Shown here in pieces: positions 1-8,700 of a stretch of DNA of 64,000 bases. The translations under genes and the position numbers were made by a program. The notes beneath the pieces are model-generated. The model was not told the DNA's origin. It saw nothing but the letters and a program-made list of their open reading frames with translations, and did no database searches. Positions within the stretch are counted from its first letter, which is position 1. Every line of letters starts with the position of its first letter. Source of the stretch: Alloprevotella sp. (lineage in GTDB: Bacteria > Bacteroidota > Bacteroidia > Bacteroidales > Bacteroidaceae); NCBI GenBank assembly GCA_017476545.1, contig JAFUZP010000022.1:1-64000 (forward strand), read 5' to 3'.

Positions 1-501
1 AAGTACGTGAAGCCTGCGATGAAGGTATTCAAGCTGGACTGCCAGATGCTGGCGGCGAGCGGGCCTGTGCGTGTCACGGTCTACGGAGGAATCTCTATGT
101 ATCATCTGATTACAGCTGACGAAGAATACCACGCTCCCAACCCTTCGCAGGTAGAAATCGGAGGTACTTACGACACATACACTTGCTTCCCTCATGTGCC
201 TGATATTTCCTGCAGTGATTTCCTGAACTACTTCGGCGGCATCTCTTTTCCGAAAGTAGTAGCTCTCAGCGGCAACTTGCATGAATATAACTGCTTCCCC
301 GTCGAACCCGCTAGTGTCGACGGAGTATCCTTCCCAGACAATATAGGCTGGAGTGCGGCGGGTTTTCTTGCCGGCGTCCAGCTTGACGGTGATTGCGAAT
401 TTGCCACGCATGATGGCGAGAGGCAATCGCGTGTGGTTACGGGGAGCTATATGGGTACGCCGGTTGTTGTGGAGTTCGTCCTAGGGTATAGCACCCCGTA
501 A
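1..501 (+). CDS. Small variable protein with YVxPxMKV motif (5' end outside window)
   Basis: The reading frame is open from the first base and ends in TAA at 499-501, so the start lies upstream of the window. The first residues read KYVKPAMKVFKLDCQMLAAS, the same N-terminal motif as in the genes at 4720, 14899 and 31856. The C-terminal part (TGSYMGTPVVVEFVLGY) resembles the end of the protein at 4720 (TGTYNGQRFDLDIGYY), so these two are probably homologues. Three or four Cys lie in the middle. No signal peptide or membrane segment is visible in the part seen. Base composition is more AT-rich than the genes that follow. I do not recognise a function; with its relatives it forms a small-protein family spread over the first 45 kb. 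Confidence 0.75.
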   Translation, partial: KYVKPAMKVFKLDCQMLAASGPVRVTVYGGISMYHLITADEEYHAPNPSQVEIGGTYDTYTCFPHVPDISCSDFLNYFGGISFPKVVALSGNLHEYNCFPVEPASVDGVSFPDNIGWSAAGFLAGVQLDGDCEFATHDGERQSRVVTGSYMGTPVVVEFVLGYSTP

Positions 502-525
502 GCGTATTACTAGGATCTCTTTTTG

Positions 526-563
526 CCGCCCCCCGGGGAGCTCTGAAGCTCTCCGGGGGGCGG
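526..563 (+). terminator. Strong hairpin after the first gene
   Basis: A 17-bp stem (526-542 with 547-563, one G:T pair) with a CTGA loop starts 25 bases after the stop codon. There is no U-run after it, but a short T-run precedes it. It probably ends or protects the upstream transcript. Confidence 0.6.
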
Positions 564-698
564 TTGTGTATCCCTGGGTCGGCGCGCGGAGAAGGGGAGG
601 GGCGGGCCGCGACGCAGTCGCGGCATACAGGACCATGAGGGCGGGGAAGCGGCCGGAGGAGCGGGGCGCGGCCTGCCCCGATGGACGGGGACTTGTGC

Positions 699-874
699 CT
701 ACCCCTGCGGTTATGCCTCACTGCCCCTGCGGTTACGCCTCACTGCCCCTGCGGTTACGATGCACTACCCCTGCGGTTACGATGCACTGCCCCTGCGGTT
801 ACGGCGAACTCCCCCTGCGGTCACGGCGAACTGCCCATAGGGCTTGGAAAAGCTGCCCATAGGGGTAGGGCGTG
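699..874. repeat. 22-bp repeat cluster A (8 units)
   Basis: Eight consecutive 22-bp units, each of the form CTgCCCCTGCGGTTACGnnnna; the last two units have the core CCCATAGGG instead of CCCCTGCGG. This is one of seven such clusters in the window. Outside this cluster I see nothing gene-like in 564-1100. Confidence 0.9.
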
Positions 875-1103
875 GGTTCATTCGGATGGGGCTTCCCTGT
901 CCGTGCGGGCTATGCGTTCGTGAGGTAGGGAAGGGTGTGTGTTCATTAACATTCGGAAACACTAAAGTCTTAAAGATTGAAAACGGGCGCGGGGGTGCGG
1001 TGCGCGCGGGAGTGTGGCTACAGGCAGTGGATAGTTGGCGGGCGGCGTGCTGCGGTGGCGTGCGCGCGTTGGTACAGGCAATTCTAAATAAATGTGAACG
1101 GCG

Positions 1104-1134
1104 TGTGCCGGGTGCGGAAATTTTAGTAATTTCG
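1104..1134 (+). promoter_or_regulatory. Candidate promoter for nlpC-capA
   Basis: TGTG (1104-1107), 19 nt, TAATTTCG (1127-1134) matches the Bacteroidota consensus TTTG-N19-21-TAnnTTTG with one mismatch in each box. It lies just upstream of the NlpC/P60 gene. Confidence 0.45.
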
Positions 1135-1152
1135 CGCTGTCTTTGATGGGCG

Positions 1153-1758
1153 ATGTGTCCATCGGGACTTGTTCGGAAGGCGATGGCGCGTTTGTTGCCC
1201 CCTCCGGACTGTAACGACAAAATTTCATCAGACGTGATTTTCAAGAAGACTACTGCGGTGTTTGCCGCAGCCCTTTTCGTTGTTTGCTCCGCAGCGGGTG
1301 CGCCCGTGGCCGACCCCGTCGGCGATACGGAGACACCCGAGGCGTCGGTTTCCACCAAGGGCACGAGCGACCGCATCATCGACAACGCGCTCCGCTACCT
1401 GGGCACGCGTTACCGCCGGGGTACGGCGGGGCCGAAGACTTTCGACTGTTCGGGCTTCACGAGCTTCCTGTTCAAGAAGGAGAACATCAGCCTGTCGCGC
1501 TGCTCGCGCGACCAGTACCGGCAGGGCGAGGCCGTCCGCGGCATCAGCAACCTGCGGCGGGGCGACTTGGTCTTCTTCGGCGGTTCGCGGGCCACGCGCA
1601 GTGTGGGGCACGTGGGCATCGTGATGGACGTGGCCGAGGACGGCCGCAGCTTCACCTTCGTCCATGCCGCCTGCTCCGGGGTGAAGGTGGACAAGAGCAC
1701 TTCTTCTTATTACAGCCGCCGCTACATCGGCGCGCGGCGCATACTGCAAAACGACTGA
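1153..1758 (+). CDS. NlpC/P60 family cysteine peptidase
   Basis: A cell-wall hydrolase of the NlpC/P60 type, expected to cleave peptide stems of peptidoglycan outside the cytoplasm. The domain spans about residues 70-200 of the longest form, with catalytic Cys99 in FDCSGF, His153 in VGHVGIV and a third polar residue His171 in FVHA. The start is uncertain: ATGs exist at 1153 and 1183, but a good signal peptide (FKKTTAVFAAALFVVCSA) begins right after a GTG at 1234, which may be the true start and would give 174 residues. The next gene starts only 3 bases after the stop, so it is co-transcribed with the CapA-like gene. Confidence 0.88.
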   Translation: MCPSGLVRKAMARLLPPPDCNDKISSDVIFKKTTAVFAAALFVVCSAAGAPVADPVGDTETPEASVSTKGTSDRIIDNALRYLGTRYRRGTAGPKTFDCSGFTSFLFKKENISLSRCSRDQYRQGEAVRGISNLRRGDLVFFGGSRATRSVGHVGIVMDVAEDGRSFTFVHAACSGVKVDKSTSSYYSRRYIGARRILQND

Positions 1759-1761
1759 CGC

Positions 1762-2868
1762 GTGAGAAAGTATCTGGGAATCCTGCTCGGCCTGGCGGCG
1801 TGCGCCGCTTGCGGCCGTGCGACGGAACGGAAGCCTGCCTCCGAGGGGGAGCAGGCTTTCGGCGTGGAAGTGCAGGAGGGCCGGGAGCGCATAGACTCCG
1901 GCCGGGTGATAACCGTCGCCGTCGTGGGCGACATCATGATGGGTACGACCTACCCCTCCGTGCAGCTGCCCGCGAACGGCGGGCGCGACCTGTTCCGCGA
2001 CGCCGCCCCGGTGTTGCAGCGTGCCGACGTGGCGTGCGGCAACCTGGAGGGCGCGATGGCCGACGGCGGCGCGAGCACGAAGCGCGGCGGGGCGAACAGC
2101 TACTCCTTCCGCATGCCGACGAGCTACGCGCCGCTGCTGACGGAAGCGGGCTTCGACTTCCTGAGCCTGGCCAACAATCATGCCAACGACTTCGGCCCGG
2201 CGGGCATAGCATCTACGGAACGCTGCCTACAGGAGCAGGGCATCGGCTTCGCAGGAATCAAGGGGCATCCCGAGACGAGCGTGAAGGAGATTGGCGGCGT
2301 GCGCTATGGCTTCTGCGCCTTCGGGCACAACCGCTACACGCTCCGCACGCAGGAGACGGCCGAGGTGCAGCGCATCGTACGCGGGCTGCGCAGTCAGTGC
2401 GACATCCTCATCGTATCCTTCCACGGCGGCGCGGAGGGCGCGCGCTTCAAGCACCTGCCCAACGGGACGGAGACCTTCCTGGGTGAAGACCGTGGCGACC
2501 TGCGCCGCTTCGCCCGCACGTGCATCGATGCCGGAGCCGACCTCGTTTACGGCCACGGGCCGCACGTGGTGCGCGCCATCGACCTCTACAAGGGGAAGTT
2601 CATCGCCTACAGCCTGGGCAACTTCTGCACGCCCTACGGCATCTCCGTCAATGGCGTGAACGCTTACTCGCCCATAATCGAGGTGAAGATAGACGGGCGC
2701 GGCAATTTCCTTGAGGGGCAGATACACTCCCTCGTGCAGACGCGCGGCATCGGGCCGCGCACGGACGCCGGTAACGGCCCTGCGCGTGAGATCAAGGCAC
2801 TGACCGAGGCCGACGTGCCGCAGGCCGCGCTGAGCATCGGCGCGGACGGGCGCATCGCCCGGAAATGA
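1762..2868 (+). CDS. CapA/PgsA-like metallophosphatase-fold lipoprotein
   Basis: 368 residues with a GTG start 3 bases after the NlpC stop. The N-terminus is a lipoprotein-type signal (LGILLGLAACAACG), so the protein is probably anchored in an envelope membrane. The body matches the CapA family, named for poly-gamma-glutamate capsule synthesis: VAVVGDIMMG near residue 53, a NLEG block near 94, LANNHANDFG near 135, SFHGG near 218, GHGPHVVR near 265 and YSLGNF near 290. Many CapA-like proteins in Bacteroidota have no capsule role shown, so the substrate is open. Pairing with a wall hydrolase suggests a cell-envelope job. Confidence 0.85.
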   Translation: MRKYLGILLGLAACAACGRATERKPASEGEQAFGVEVQEGRERIDSGRVITVAVVGDIMMGTTYPSVQLPANGGRDLFRDAAPVLQRADVACGNLEGAMADGGASTKRGGANSYSFRMPTSYAPLLTEAGFDFLSLANNHANDFGPAGIASTERCLQEQGIGFAGIKGHPETSVKEIGGVRYGFCAFGHNRYTLRTQETAEVQRIVRGLRSQCDILIVSFHGGAEGARFKHLPNGTETFLGEDRGDLRRFARTCIDAGADLVYGHGPHVVRAIDLYKGKFIAYSLGNFCTPYGISVNGVNAYSPIIEVKIDGRGNFLEGQIHSLVQTRGIGPRTDAGNGPAREIKALTEADVPQAALSIGADGRIARK

Positions 2869-2920
2869 GAACCGCCGGTTTTTCCCGAATACCACTATAA
2901 TTCCGACCAAACGCACGCGT

Positions 2921-3868
2921 ATGAACCTCCTTGCAGCCGCCCTCCCGGAACTGGAACCGACGCAGATAGACCGGCTCCTGCAGCAGCTGACCGACATGGG
3001 CGTCAGCGCGGGGAAGCATATCCTCGCCGCAGTCGCACTGTTCGTCGTGGGGCGCTTCGTCGTCCGCCTGCTCAACAGGCTCGTGGCGCGGATGCTCGCC
3101 CGCACGCAGGTGGACAAGAGCGTGCAGACCTTCCTGCGCAGCCTCGTGAATATCCTGCTGACGGTGCTGCTGGTCATCTCCATCATCGGCGCGCTGGGCG
3201 TCAGCACGACCTCGTTCGCCGCCCTGCTGGCCTCGGCCGGCGTGGCCGTCGGCATGGCGCTGTCCGGCAACTTGCAGAACTTCGCCGGCGGCCTGGTCAT
3301 CCTGCTTTTCAAGCCCTACAAGGTGGGCGACTGGGTCGAGGCGCAGGGGTACCAGGGGCAGGTGCGGGAGATACAGATATTCCACACCATCATCATGACG
3401 TCCGACCTGCGCCTCGTCTATATCCCGAACGGGGCGATGTCCACCGCTGTCGTCGTCAATTACAACCAGTACGGCATCCGCCGGGAAATATGGACCGTGA
3501 GCATAGAGTACGGTAACGACGTGGAGCGCGCCCGCCGCCTGCTGACGGACTGCATGAAGGCCGAGCCGCTCATCCTCGCCGAGCCGAAAGACAAGAGCGG
3601 AGCGGCCCTTGAGCCCTACTTCGTGAAGCTCAACGGGCTGAACAGCAGCAGCGTGGACCTCTCCGTGCGCGCCTATGTGAAGGCGGAGGACTACTGGCCC
3701 GTCCACCACAAGATGCTCGAAGTGTTCTATGCGGCCATCGATGCCGACCCGGAACTCAACATACCGTTCAACACACAGACGCTGCGCATCCTGCGCGACG
3801 ATGCCGGCGGCAAGAAAAAGGAAGGAGGGGAAGAAAATGTCGGGCAAAGTTTGCCGCAAATGAAATAA
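2921..3868 (+). CDS. Small-conductance mechanosensitive channel, MscS family
   Basis: 315 residues, inner-membrane channel that opens on hypo-osmotic shock. Three predicted membrane helices lie at about 32-54, 74-93 and 98-130. The third is the Gly/Ala-rich pore helix with GVAVGMALSGNLQNFAGG, followed by the conserved LLFKPYKVGDWVE at the start of the beta domain and a cytosolic C-terminal domain to residue 310. Length and layout fit the short MscS class. The rpsU promoter overlaps the 3' end of this gene. Confidence 0.93.
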   Translation: MNLLAAALPELEPTQIDRLLQQLTDMGVSAGKHILAAVALFVVGRFVVRLLNRLVARMLARTQVDKSVQTFLRSLVNILLTVLLVISIIGALGVSTTSFAALLASAGVAVGMALSGNLQNFAGGLVILLFKPYKVGDWVEAQGYQGQVREIQIFHTIIMTSDLRLVYIPNGAMSTAVVVNYNQYGIRREIWTVSIEYGNDVERARRLLTDCMKAEPLILAEPKDKSGAALEPYFVKLNGLNSSSVDLSVRAYVKAEDYWPVHHKMLEVFYAAIDADPELNIPFNTQTLRILRDDAGGKKKEGGEENVGQSLPQMK

Positions 3869-3881
3869 TTGTATAATTTTG
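3850..3881 (+). promoter_or_regulatory. rpsU promoter
   Basis: TTTG (3850-3853), 20 nt, TAATTTTG (3874-3881) is a near-perfect Bacteroidota vegetative promoter. It overlaps the last codons of the MscS gene and leaves a leader of about 50 nt before rpsU. Confidence 0.8.
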
Positions 3882-3936
3882 CAGCCCGCTACATCGTCGC
3901 GAAACAAGTAATAACGAAACATAAAAAGGACACAAC

Positions 3937-4131
3937 ATGATTATTGTACCCGTTAAAGAGGGCGAGAACATAGAGCGCGCCCTCAAGAAATTTAAGCGTA
4001 AGTCCGAGCGGACGGGCATCGTAAAGGAGCTCCGCCGCCGCCAGCAGTTTGACAAGCCCTCCGTGCTGAAGCGCCTCCAGAAGGAGCACGCTGCCTACGT
4101 GCGGGAGCTGCGCCGCCTTGAGGCGGAGTGA
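3937..4131 (+). CDS. rpsU: 30S ribosomal protein S21
   Basis: 64 residues, highly basic, beginning MIIVPVKEGENIERALKKFK, the hallmark start of S21. It binds the small subunit near the 3' end of 16S rRNA and helps translation initiation. It has its own promoter and is followed by a strong terminator with a UUCG loop, so it is a single-gene transcript. In other Bacteroidales rpsU usually sits directly before xerC; here about 6.8 kb of other genes lie between them. Confidence 0.97.
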   Translation: MIIVPVKEGENIERALKKFKRKSERTGIVKELRRRQQFDKPSVLKRLQKEHAAYVRELRRLEAE

Positions 4132-4155
4132 TTGCCGGCGGGCCAAGACCGCTTA

Positions 4156-4186
4156 CCGCGCTTCCTTCGGGAGGCGCGGCTTTTTT
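4156..4186 (+). terminator. rpsU intrinsic terminator
   Basis: A 10-bp stem (4156-4165 with 4170-4179, one G:T) closed by a TTCG tetraloop and followed by C and six Ts. Confidence 0.93.
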
Positions 4187-4226
4187 GTGCGCTTCTCCGG
4201 GGCTTTGCCCCCGGGGTAGCCGTTCT

Positions 4227-4314
4227 TAACCCTATGGTCACGGCGAACTGACCCTATGGTTACTTTTTCCTGACCGCAGGGTTAGGAAGAACTGACCCTG
4301 CGGTCAGGATGTAG
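4227..4314. repeat. 22-bp repeat cluster B (4 units)
   Basis: Four units of exactly 22 bp. Cores are TAACCCTATGGTCA, TGACCCTATGGTTA, TGACCGCAGGGTTA and TGACCCTGCGGTCA, the last a perfect TGACC/GGTCA inverted repeat. It lies between the rpsU terminator and the promoter of the RNA gene. Confidence 0.9.
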
Positions 4315-4340
4315 CCGAAGTTGATTATTTCTTCCCGGCC

Positions 4341-4371
4341 TTTGCCTGATAGAAATATTTCCCTACTTTTG
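4341..4371 (+). promoter_or_regulatory. Promoter of structured RNA gene
   Basis: TTTG (4341-4344), exactly 19 nt, TACTTTTG (4364-4371): a perfect match to the Bacteroidota sigma-70-type consensus. Transcription should begin near 4378. Confidence 0.85.
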
Positions 4372-4377
4372 CAGCCG

Positions 4378-4590
4378 TAAACGATAACTTGATGATGCCT
4401 TACGCGCGTATATATAATATAGGTATGTCGGCTTCCGCCTGCGCGGATGCCGACTATGCCCGTATTTACCGGGCGGGTAGTGCCCGAATTACCCCCCCGT
4501 ACGCTCTGGGAATCAGGTAGTTACAGGTACATACGCAAGCGTTGAGCGGCGTACTGCGCCCCCTTCGGAGGGGTGCGGTGCGCCGTTTTT
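4378..4590 (+). ncRNA. Unrecognised stand-alone structured RNA, about 210 nt
   Basis: No coding frame fills the space between a consensus promoter and a strong intrinsic terminator. The terminator is a 16-bp stem (4547-4562 with 4570-4585) capped by a UUCG-type loop and followed by five Ts. Inside, a long-range helix pairs ACGC-GCGTAT (4402-4411) with ATACGC-AA-GCGT (4531-4542), enclosing a hairpin GTCGGC…GCCGAC (about 4427-4453) and a GCCCG…CGGGC hairpin (about 4458-4475). I see no RNase P, tmRNA or SRP hallmarks. Length would allow a 6S-like RNA, but I cannot show the typical open central bubble. It could also act as a leader for the gene at 4720, though the terminator argues for a separate transcript. 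Confidence 0.6.
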
Positions 4591-4719
4591 GTGTGCTTGG
4601 GGGCGCGTTGAGTTTGTTGCGATTGAATCGCAACAGACCGGACGCGCGGCCGGGAAGTGCCGGGACTGGTCTGCGGACGATTAATTAACGAATCATAAAT
4701 CCATTAAAACAACTAAGCA

Positions 4720-5292
4720 ATGAACGACGAAAAGACACTTGGCGGCGCGCTGTGCGCCGCTGAAGGGAATCCAACTGCTGCGGGCGCCGCTTCCGCCGCG
4801 GGTAAGAAGGAGTACGTCCCGCCCCGGATGGAGGTTATCCCGCTGGGCCCGCAGCGGCTGCTGGCGACGAGCGGGCCGGCGTTGGGCGTGAGACTTGTGC
4901 TCCCCGTTCTTGACTATTATCTTAGTAACGCGTGTGACCCTCCTCAAGAGGTGTATAGGACGGTGAATTTCCCATTATGTACGGCTATTGAGGCGGGCTC
5001 TTTGGAGGCCGCCAGGAGTGCTGCAGCTGATGACGTAGCTGCCTGGAATGAAAATTGGTTCAGCAACGTACGCAATTGTGGTGGTTACAGAGTGTATGTG
5101 GGGAATGCGCCTTATTTTATTCGTAACACAACAACGTATCCCGCTTTCGTTGGTGTGGATTGGGACGCGGCGGACTTCTTCGCGCGCGCGTCCTTTGACA
5201 ATGGTTGCGACGCCCCCTATACCGGGACGTATAACGGGCAGCGCTTCGATCTTGATATAGGATACTACCACTATCACCTCAACATTCCCTGA
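4720..5292 (+). CDS. Small variable protein with YVPPRMEV motif
   Basis: 190 residues with no signal peptide. After an Ala/Gly-rich start, residues 29-52 carry the motif KKEYVPPRMEVIPLGPQRLL followed by ATSGP, shared with the gene at the window start (YVKPAMKVFKL…LAASGP) and with those at 14899 and 31856. The rest is not recognisable; the end (TGTYNGQRFDLDIGYY) resembles the end of the 1-501 protein. The first 180 bases are GC-rich and the variable part is clearly more AT-rich, which hints at a mosaic origin. It lies 130 bases after the terminator of the RNA gene; a GTTGCGAT/ATCGCAAC hairpin sits in the leader. Function unknown. Confidence 0.78.
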   Translation: MNDEKTLGGALCAAEGNPTAAGAASAAGKKEYVPPRMEVIPLGPQRLLATSGPALGVRLVLPVLDYYLSNACDPPQEVYRTVNFPLCTAIEAGSLEAARSAAADDVAAWNENWFSNVRNCGGYRVYVGNAPYFIRNTTTYPAFVGVDWDAADFFARASFDNGCDAPYTGTYNGQRFDLDIGYYHYHLNIP

Positions 5293-5330
5293 CGAGGGCG
5301 GCCACTGCGACAAGATGGTCCCGGATTGAT

Positions 5331-5425
5331 GTACTCGTAGTACAGTGGTACTGTACTACGAGTACACTAGGCACTCAACTGGCAGTACAGTGGTACTGTA
5401 CTATGAGTACACTAGGCACTCAACT
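5331..5425. repeat. Palindrome-bearing 45-bp tandem repeat (two copies)
   Basis: 5331-5365 is a perfect inverted repeat, 16-bp arms (GTACTCGTAGTACAGT and its complement) around GGT. From 5339 the sequence repeats with a 45-bp period; the second copy (5384-5425) has one changed base and keeps only the inner half of the palindrome (AGTACAGT/ACTGTACT). It could be an operator array or a degenerate mobile element end. Nothing gene-like is seen in 5426-5638 apart from a 9-G run at 5607-5615. Confidence 0.85.
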
Positions 5426-5638
5426 TTGGGCTGAGTCGCGGCGTGCTTGCAACGCGCTTGCGCCCAGCGCGTTACAGGGGTGCGGCGAAGTGCCGCGAAA
5501 GGCCCGCTCCGGCGGGCCTTTTTCCGTGCCCCGGGCGGACGGCTTTTCCGTATCCGGCGGGCGGCTTCCCGTGCCTTCAAGGGAGTGGGGCCGGGGGCTG
5601 TGTGGCGGGGGGGGGCGCCGTCTTTTCGGCGGGGGCGT

Positions 5639-5670
5639 GTTGCGCATTCGGATATTCTTTCGTACATTTG
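5639..5670 (+). promoter_or_regulatory. Promoter of GH85 gene
   Basis: GTTG (5639-5642), 20 nt, TACATTTG (5663-5670). The -7 box is perfect. A run of nine G lies 24-32 bases upstream of the -33 box. Confidence 0.7.
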
Positions 5671-5703
5671 CGGGTGCGAAACCATTCTAATATCAACTAC
5701 GCA

Positions 5704-8700
5704 ATGAAAAAGACGCTTTTACTTGCAGCCGCCGCGCTGCTTGCCCTCGCGGCAGGCGCGCAGCGCACGCCGACGCACCCGCTGGACATCCAGGACGTGG
5801 GCGCGGCGCTCGTGGATTACCTCGACACGTGGGAGGCCGGGACGCAGCCTCCGGGCGTGAGCCTGATGGACGACCAGTTCTACATCAGTCGCGTGCGGCC
5901 GCTGCCGCGCATCACGGACGGCGACTACCAGGTGCGGGCGGGCGTGGACCGCGACCGCAAGATGTGCCTCTGGGTGCCGCTGGACGACCCCTCGACCAGC
6001 TGGAAGTCGCTGCCGCGCTACTGCTTCGAGGGCGACAACTTCAGCCTCTGGTCGTACGTGGATATCCACGGCAACTGGACGGCGCCCTGGTTCCGCTCCA
6101 CGGCGGGCATCACCGACGTGGCGCACAAGAACGGGGTGAAGGTGGGCTGCGTATGGTCCATCCCCTGGAACGACCGCCTCTACACGACGGGGGCGTACGC
6201 CAGCAGCGACAACAGCAAGAAGATGATGAAGGTCATCGAGAAGAACGCGGACGGGAGCTTCAAGCACTCGCTGCAGCTCGTCAAGCTGATGAAGTATTAC
6301 GGCATAGACGGCATCGGCGTGAACTCGGAGTTTTACACGAATATGATGCCGGACTTCCGCGAGTTCATCAAGGACTGCCACGCCAAGGCCAAGGAAATCG
6401 GCTGGGAGTTCCAGCTGCACTGGTACGACGGTACGAACAACACGGGCAGCATCTCCTTCGACCGCGGCTTGGGCTCGCACAACAACCTGAACTTCGGCGA
6501 CAAGGACAACATCGTGTCGGACATGCTCTTCTTCAACTACAACTGGAGCGGCGAGATGCTGCGCAATTCCGTGCAGCAGGCCGAGGCGCTGGGACGCAGC
6601 AGCTACGACCTCTACGCGGGCTTCGACATACAGGGGAACGCCTACAAGGAGAAGAACTCCTACACCACGTGGCAGTCGCTGCTGGATAACAAGATATCCA
6701 TCGGTTTCTGGGGCGCCCATGCGCAGAGCCTCATCCACCAGAGCGCGACGGACGACGGCTCCTCCGACATCGCCATCCAGCAGGCTTACCTCCTCAAGCA
6801 GGAGCTGACGTTCAGCGGCGGCAACCGCAACCCCGCCCTGCTCCCGCCCCTGCGCACAGACGCCTCCCTCTCCAATTCCGACCTGCGGACGTTCCACGGC
6901 CTGGCCACGTACCTCTCCGCCAAGTCCACCATCCAGCAAATCCCCTTCGTGACGCGCTTCAACCTCGGCAACGGCCTGCGCTTCTACAACGCCGGCAAGG
7001 TGGCGTTCAACCACAAGTGGTATAACCTGAACACGCAGGACTTCATGCCGACGTGGCGCTGGTGGATAACGGACCGCAGCGACGCCGTGACGGAAGGCAG
7101 CCTCGCCGGGCTGATCAACGCCAACCTGACGTTCGACGACGCCTACTTCGGCGGTTCCTGCCTCCGCATCAGCGGTGCGACGGACTTCTCCCGCGTGAAA
7201 CTCTTCAAGACGCTGCTGACCTACCTCCCCGGCGCGAACATCTCCCTGACCTACAAGATGCCTAACGCCGAGGCCACCCACGCCAAGCTCTTCATCGCCC
7301 TGCGCAACGCGCTGACAGACTATAAGGAAGTGGAAATCCCCGCCTCCGCCCGGCCCGGCGAGTGGGTGACGTTCACCGCCCCGCTGGCCGACCTGGGTGT
7401 GACCTTCGGGCAGCAGATTTCCATGATAGGCCTCACCTTCGACGGCACGCCCGCCGGCTACGAAATGCTCGTGGGCGAGCTGGCCGTGCGCAACGAGGAG
7501 CAGAGCTTCCGTACCGCCACCCCCGCCATCAAGGAGGTGGAGATTCTCCGTGGCCGCTACAACGCCTTGGACTTCAAGATGCGCTATGCCAGCCGCGAGG
7601 AGACCGGCGCGCAGAAGACCTACAACGACGAGGTGGATACCTGGTACTATGAGATCTATTTCCAGCAGGAGGGACAGCCCGAGTACTTGCTGACCGCCAC
7701 CACCTCCTGGGCCGCCTATGTAATCGACGCCCCCCTTGTGCCCGGCACTGAGGGCCGCCGCGGTCGCTTCGGCGTACGCGCCGTCGCCCCGGACGGTCTG
7801 GGCGGCAGCAGCATCGTCTGGACGGACTATCAGGATATCCCCTACAACGAGTCGCTCACCGCTGTCGTTATCGACAAGCCCGTCGTGAAGCCCGGCGAGG
7901 AGTTCACCATCGGCTTTGAGGACACCATGGCCGAGCCCGCACGCGAATGGCGCGTCGTAGATCCCGTCAGCGGTGCTACGGTAGGTTCCGCCACCAACAG
8001 TGTCAATCTTACCCTGAGCCTCGCCAACGAAGGCCTCTACGACCTCTACTTCACCGACAGCGAGGGCCAGCAGATCATCACGCGCGGCTTCGTGCAGGTT
8101 ACCCCCGAGAGCACCGGTGCCGTTCCCGTCGTCAATACCCTTGAGGCCGACAAGAGCGAGGCCGAGACCGGCGAGGCCGTGAACCTCACCTACACCTCGC
8201 GCGACGGCGAAGGCCGCGTGTCGCGCTCCCTGCGCATCTCCGACCCCAAAATGTTCCTGATTCCCGGCGACGTGCAGCAGGGCAAGACCTACTCCTACGC
8301 CCTCTGGTTCAAGGCCGACCAGTTCGCACACGACCGCGACGGTACCAACCTCATTAACAAACTCTCCATCTACGACTCCTGGCCCCACAACAACTGGGGC
8401 GACCTCTGGGTAGTCTTCCGCGTAGCCCTCGCGAAAGGGTTCAATAACGGCGGGGAGGCCATCGGGACAGCCACCGTGGACCATCCCGCCAACGAGGTGG
8501 CCTTCAATACCTTCGGCTGGACCGCCCACGGCGACCCCTACGAGAAGATGATGTCCACCGGCTACCAAGTCACTCCCGGCGTGTGGAACCACCTCGTCGT
8601 CACCCAGCAGGGCGACCTCCAGAAGATGTACTTCAACGGTAAGAAAGTCGCCGAAGCCACCGCGCCCAGCGGGAAGAACGGCCGCCGCGACGACCGCGCC

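Noticed and set aside
699..874. CRISPR array
   Set aside because: Repeats are 22-bp units without unique spacers, units vary, and no cas genes are in the window.
1228..2486. Alternative frames over nlpC and capA on both strands
   Set aside because: Arg/Ala-rich shadow frames; the real frames carry active-site motifs and signal peptides.
4491..4497. Run of seven C in the RNA gene as a slippage site
   Set aside because: Short and inside a structured RNA, so no clear consequence can be argued.
5443..5703. Upstream in-frame extension of the GH85 gene
   Set aside because: It would put 87 residues of low-quality sequence before a perfect signal peptide and run through the promoter.
5719..8592. 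Long open frame antisense to the GH85 gene
   Set aside because: High GC keeps this frame open; composition is His/Val/Gly-rich without any domain, while the plus strand has clear GH85 and LamG motifs.
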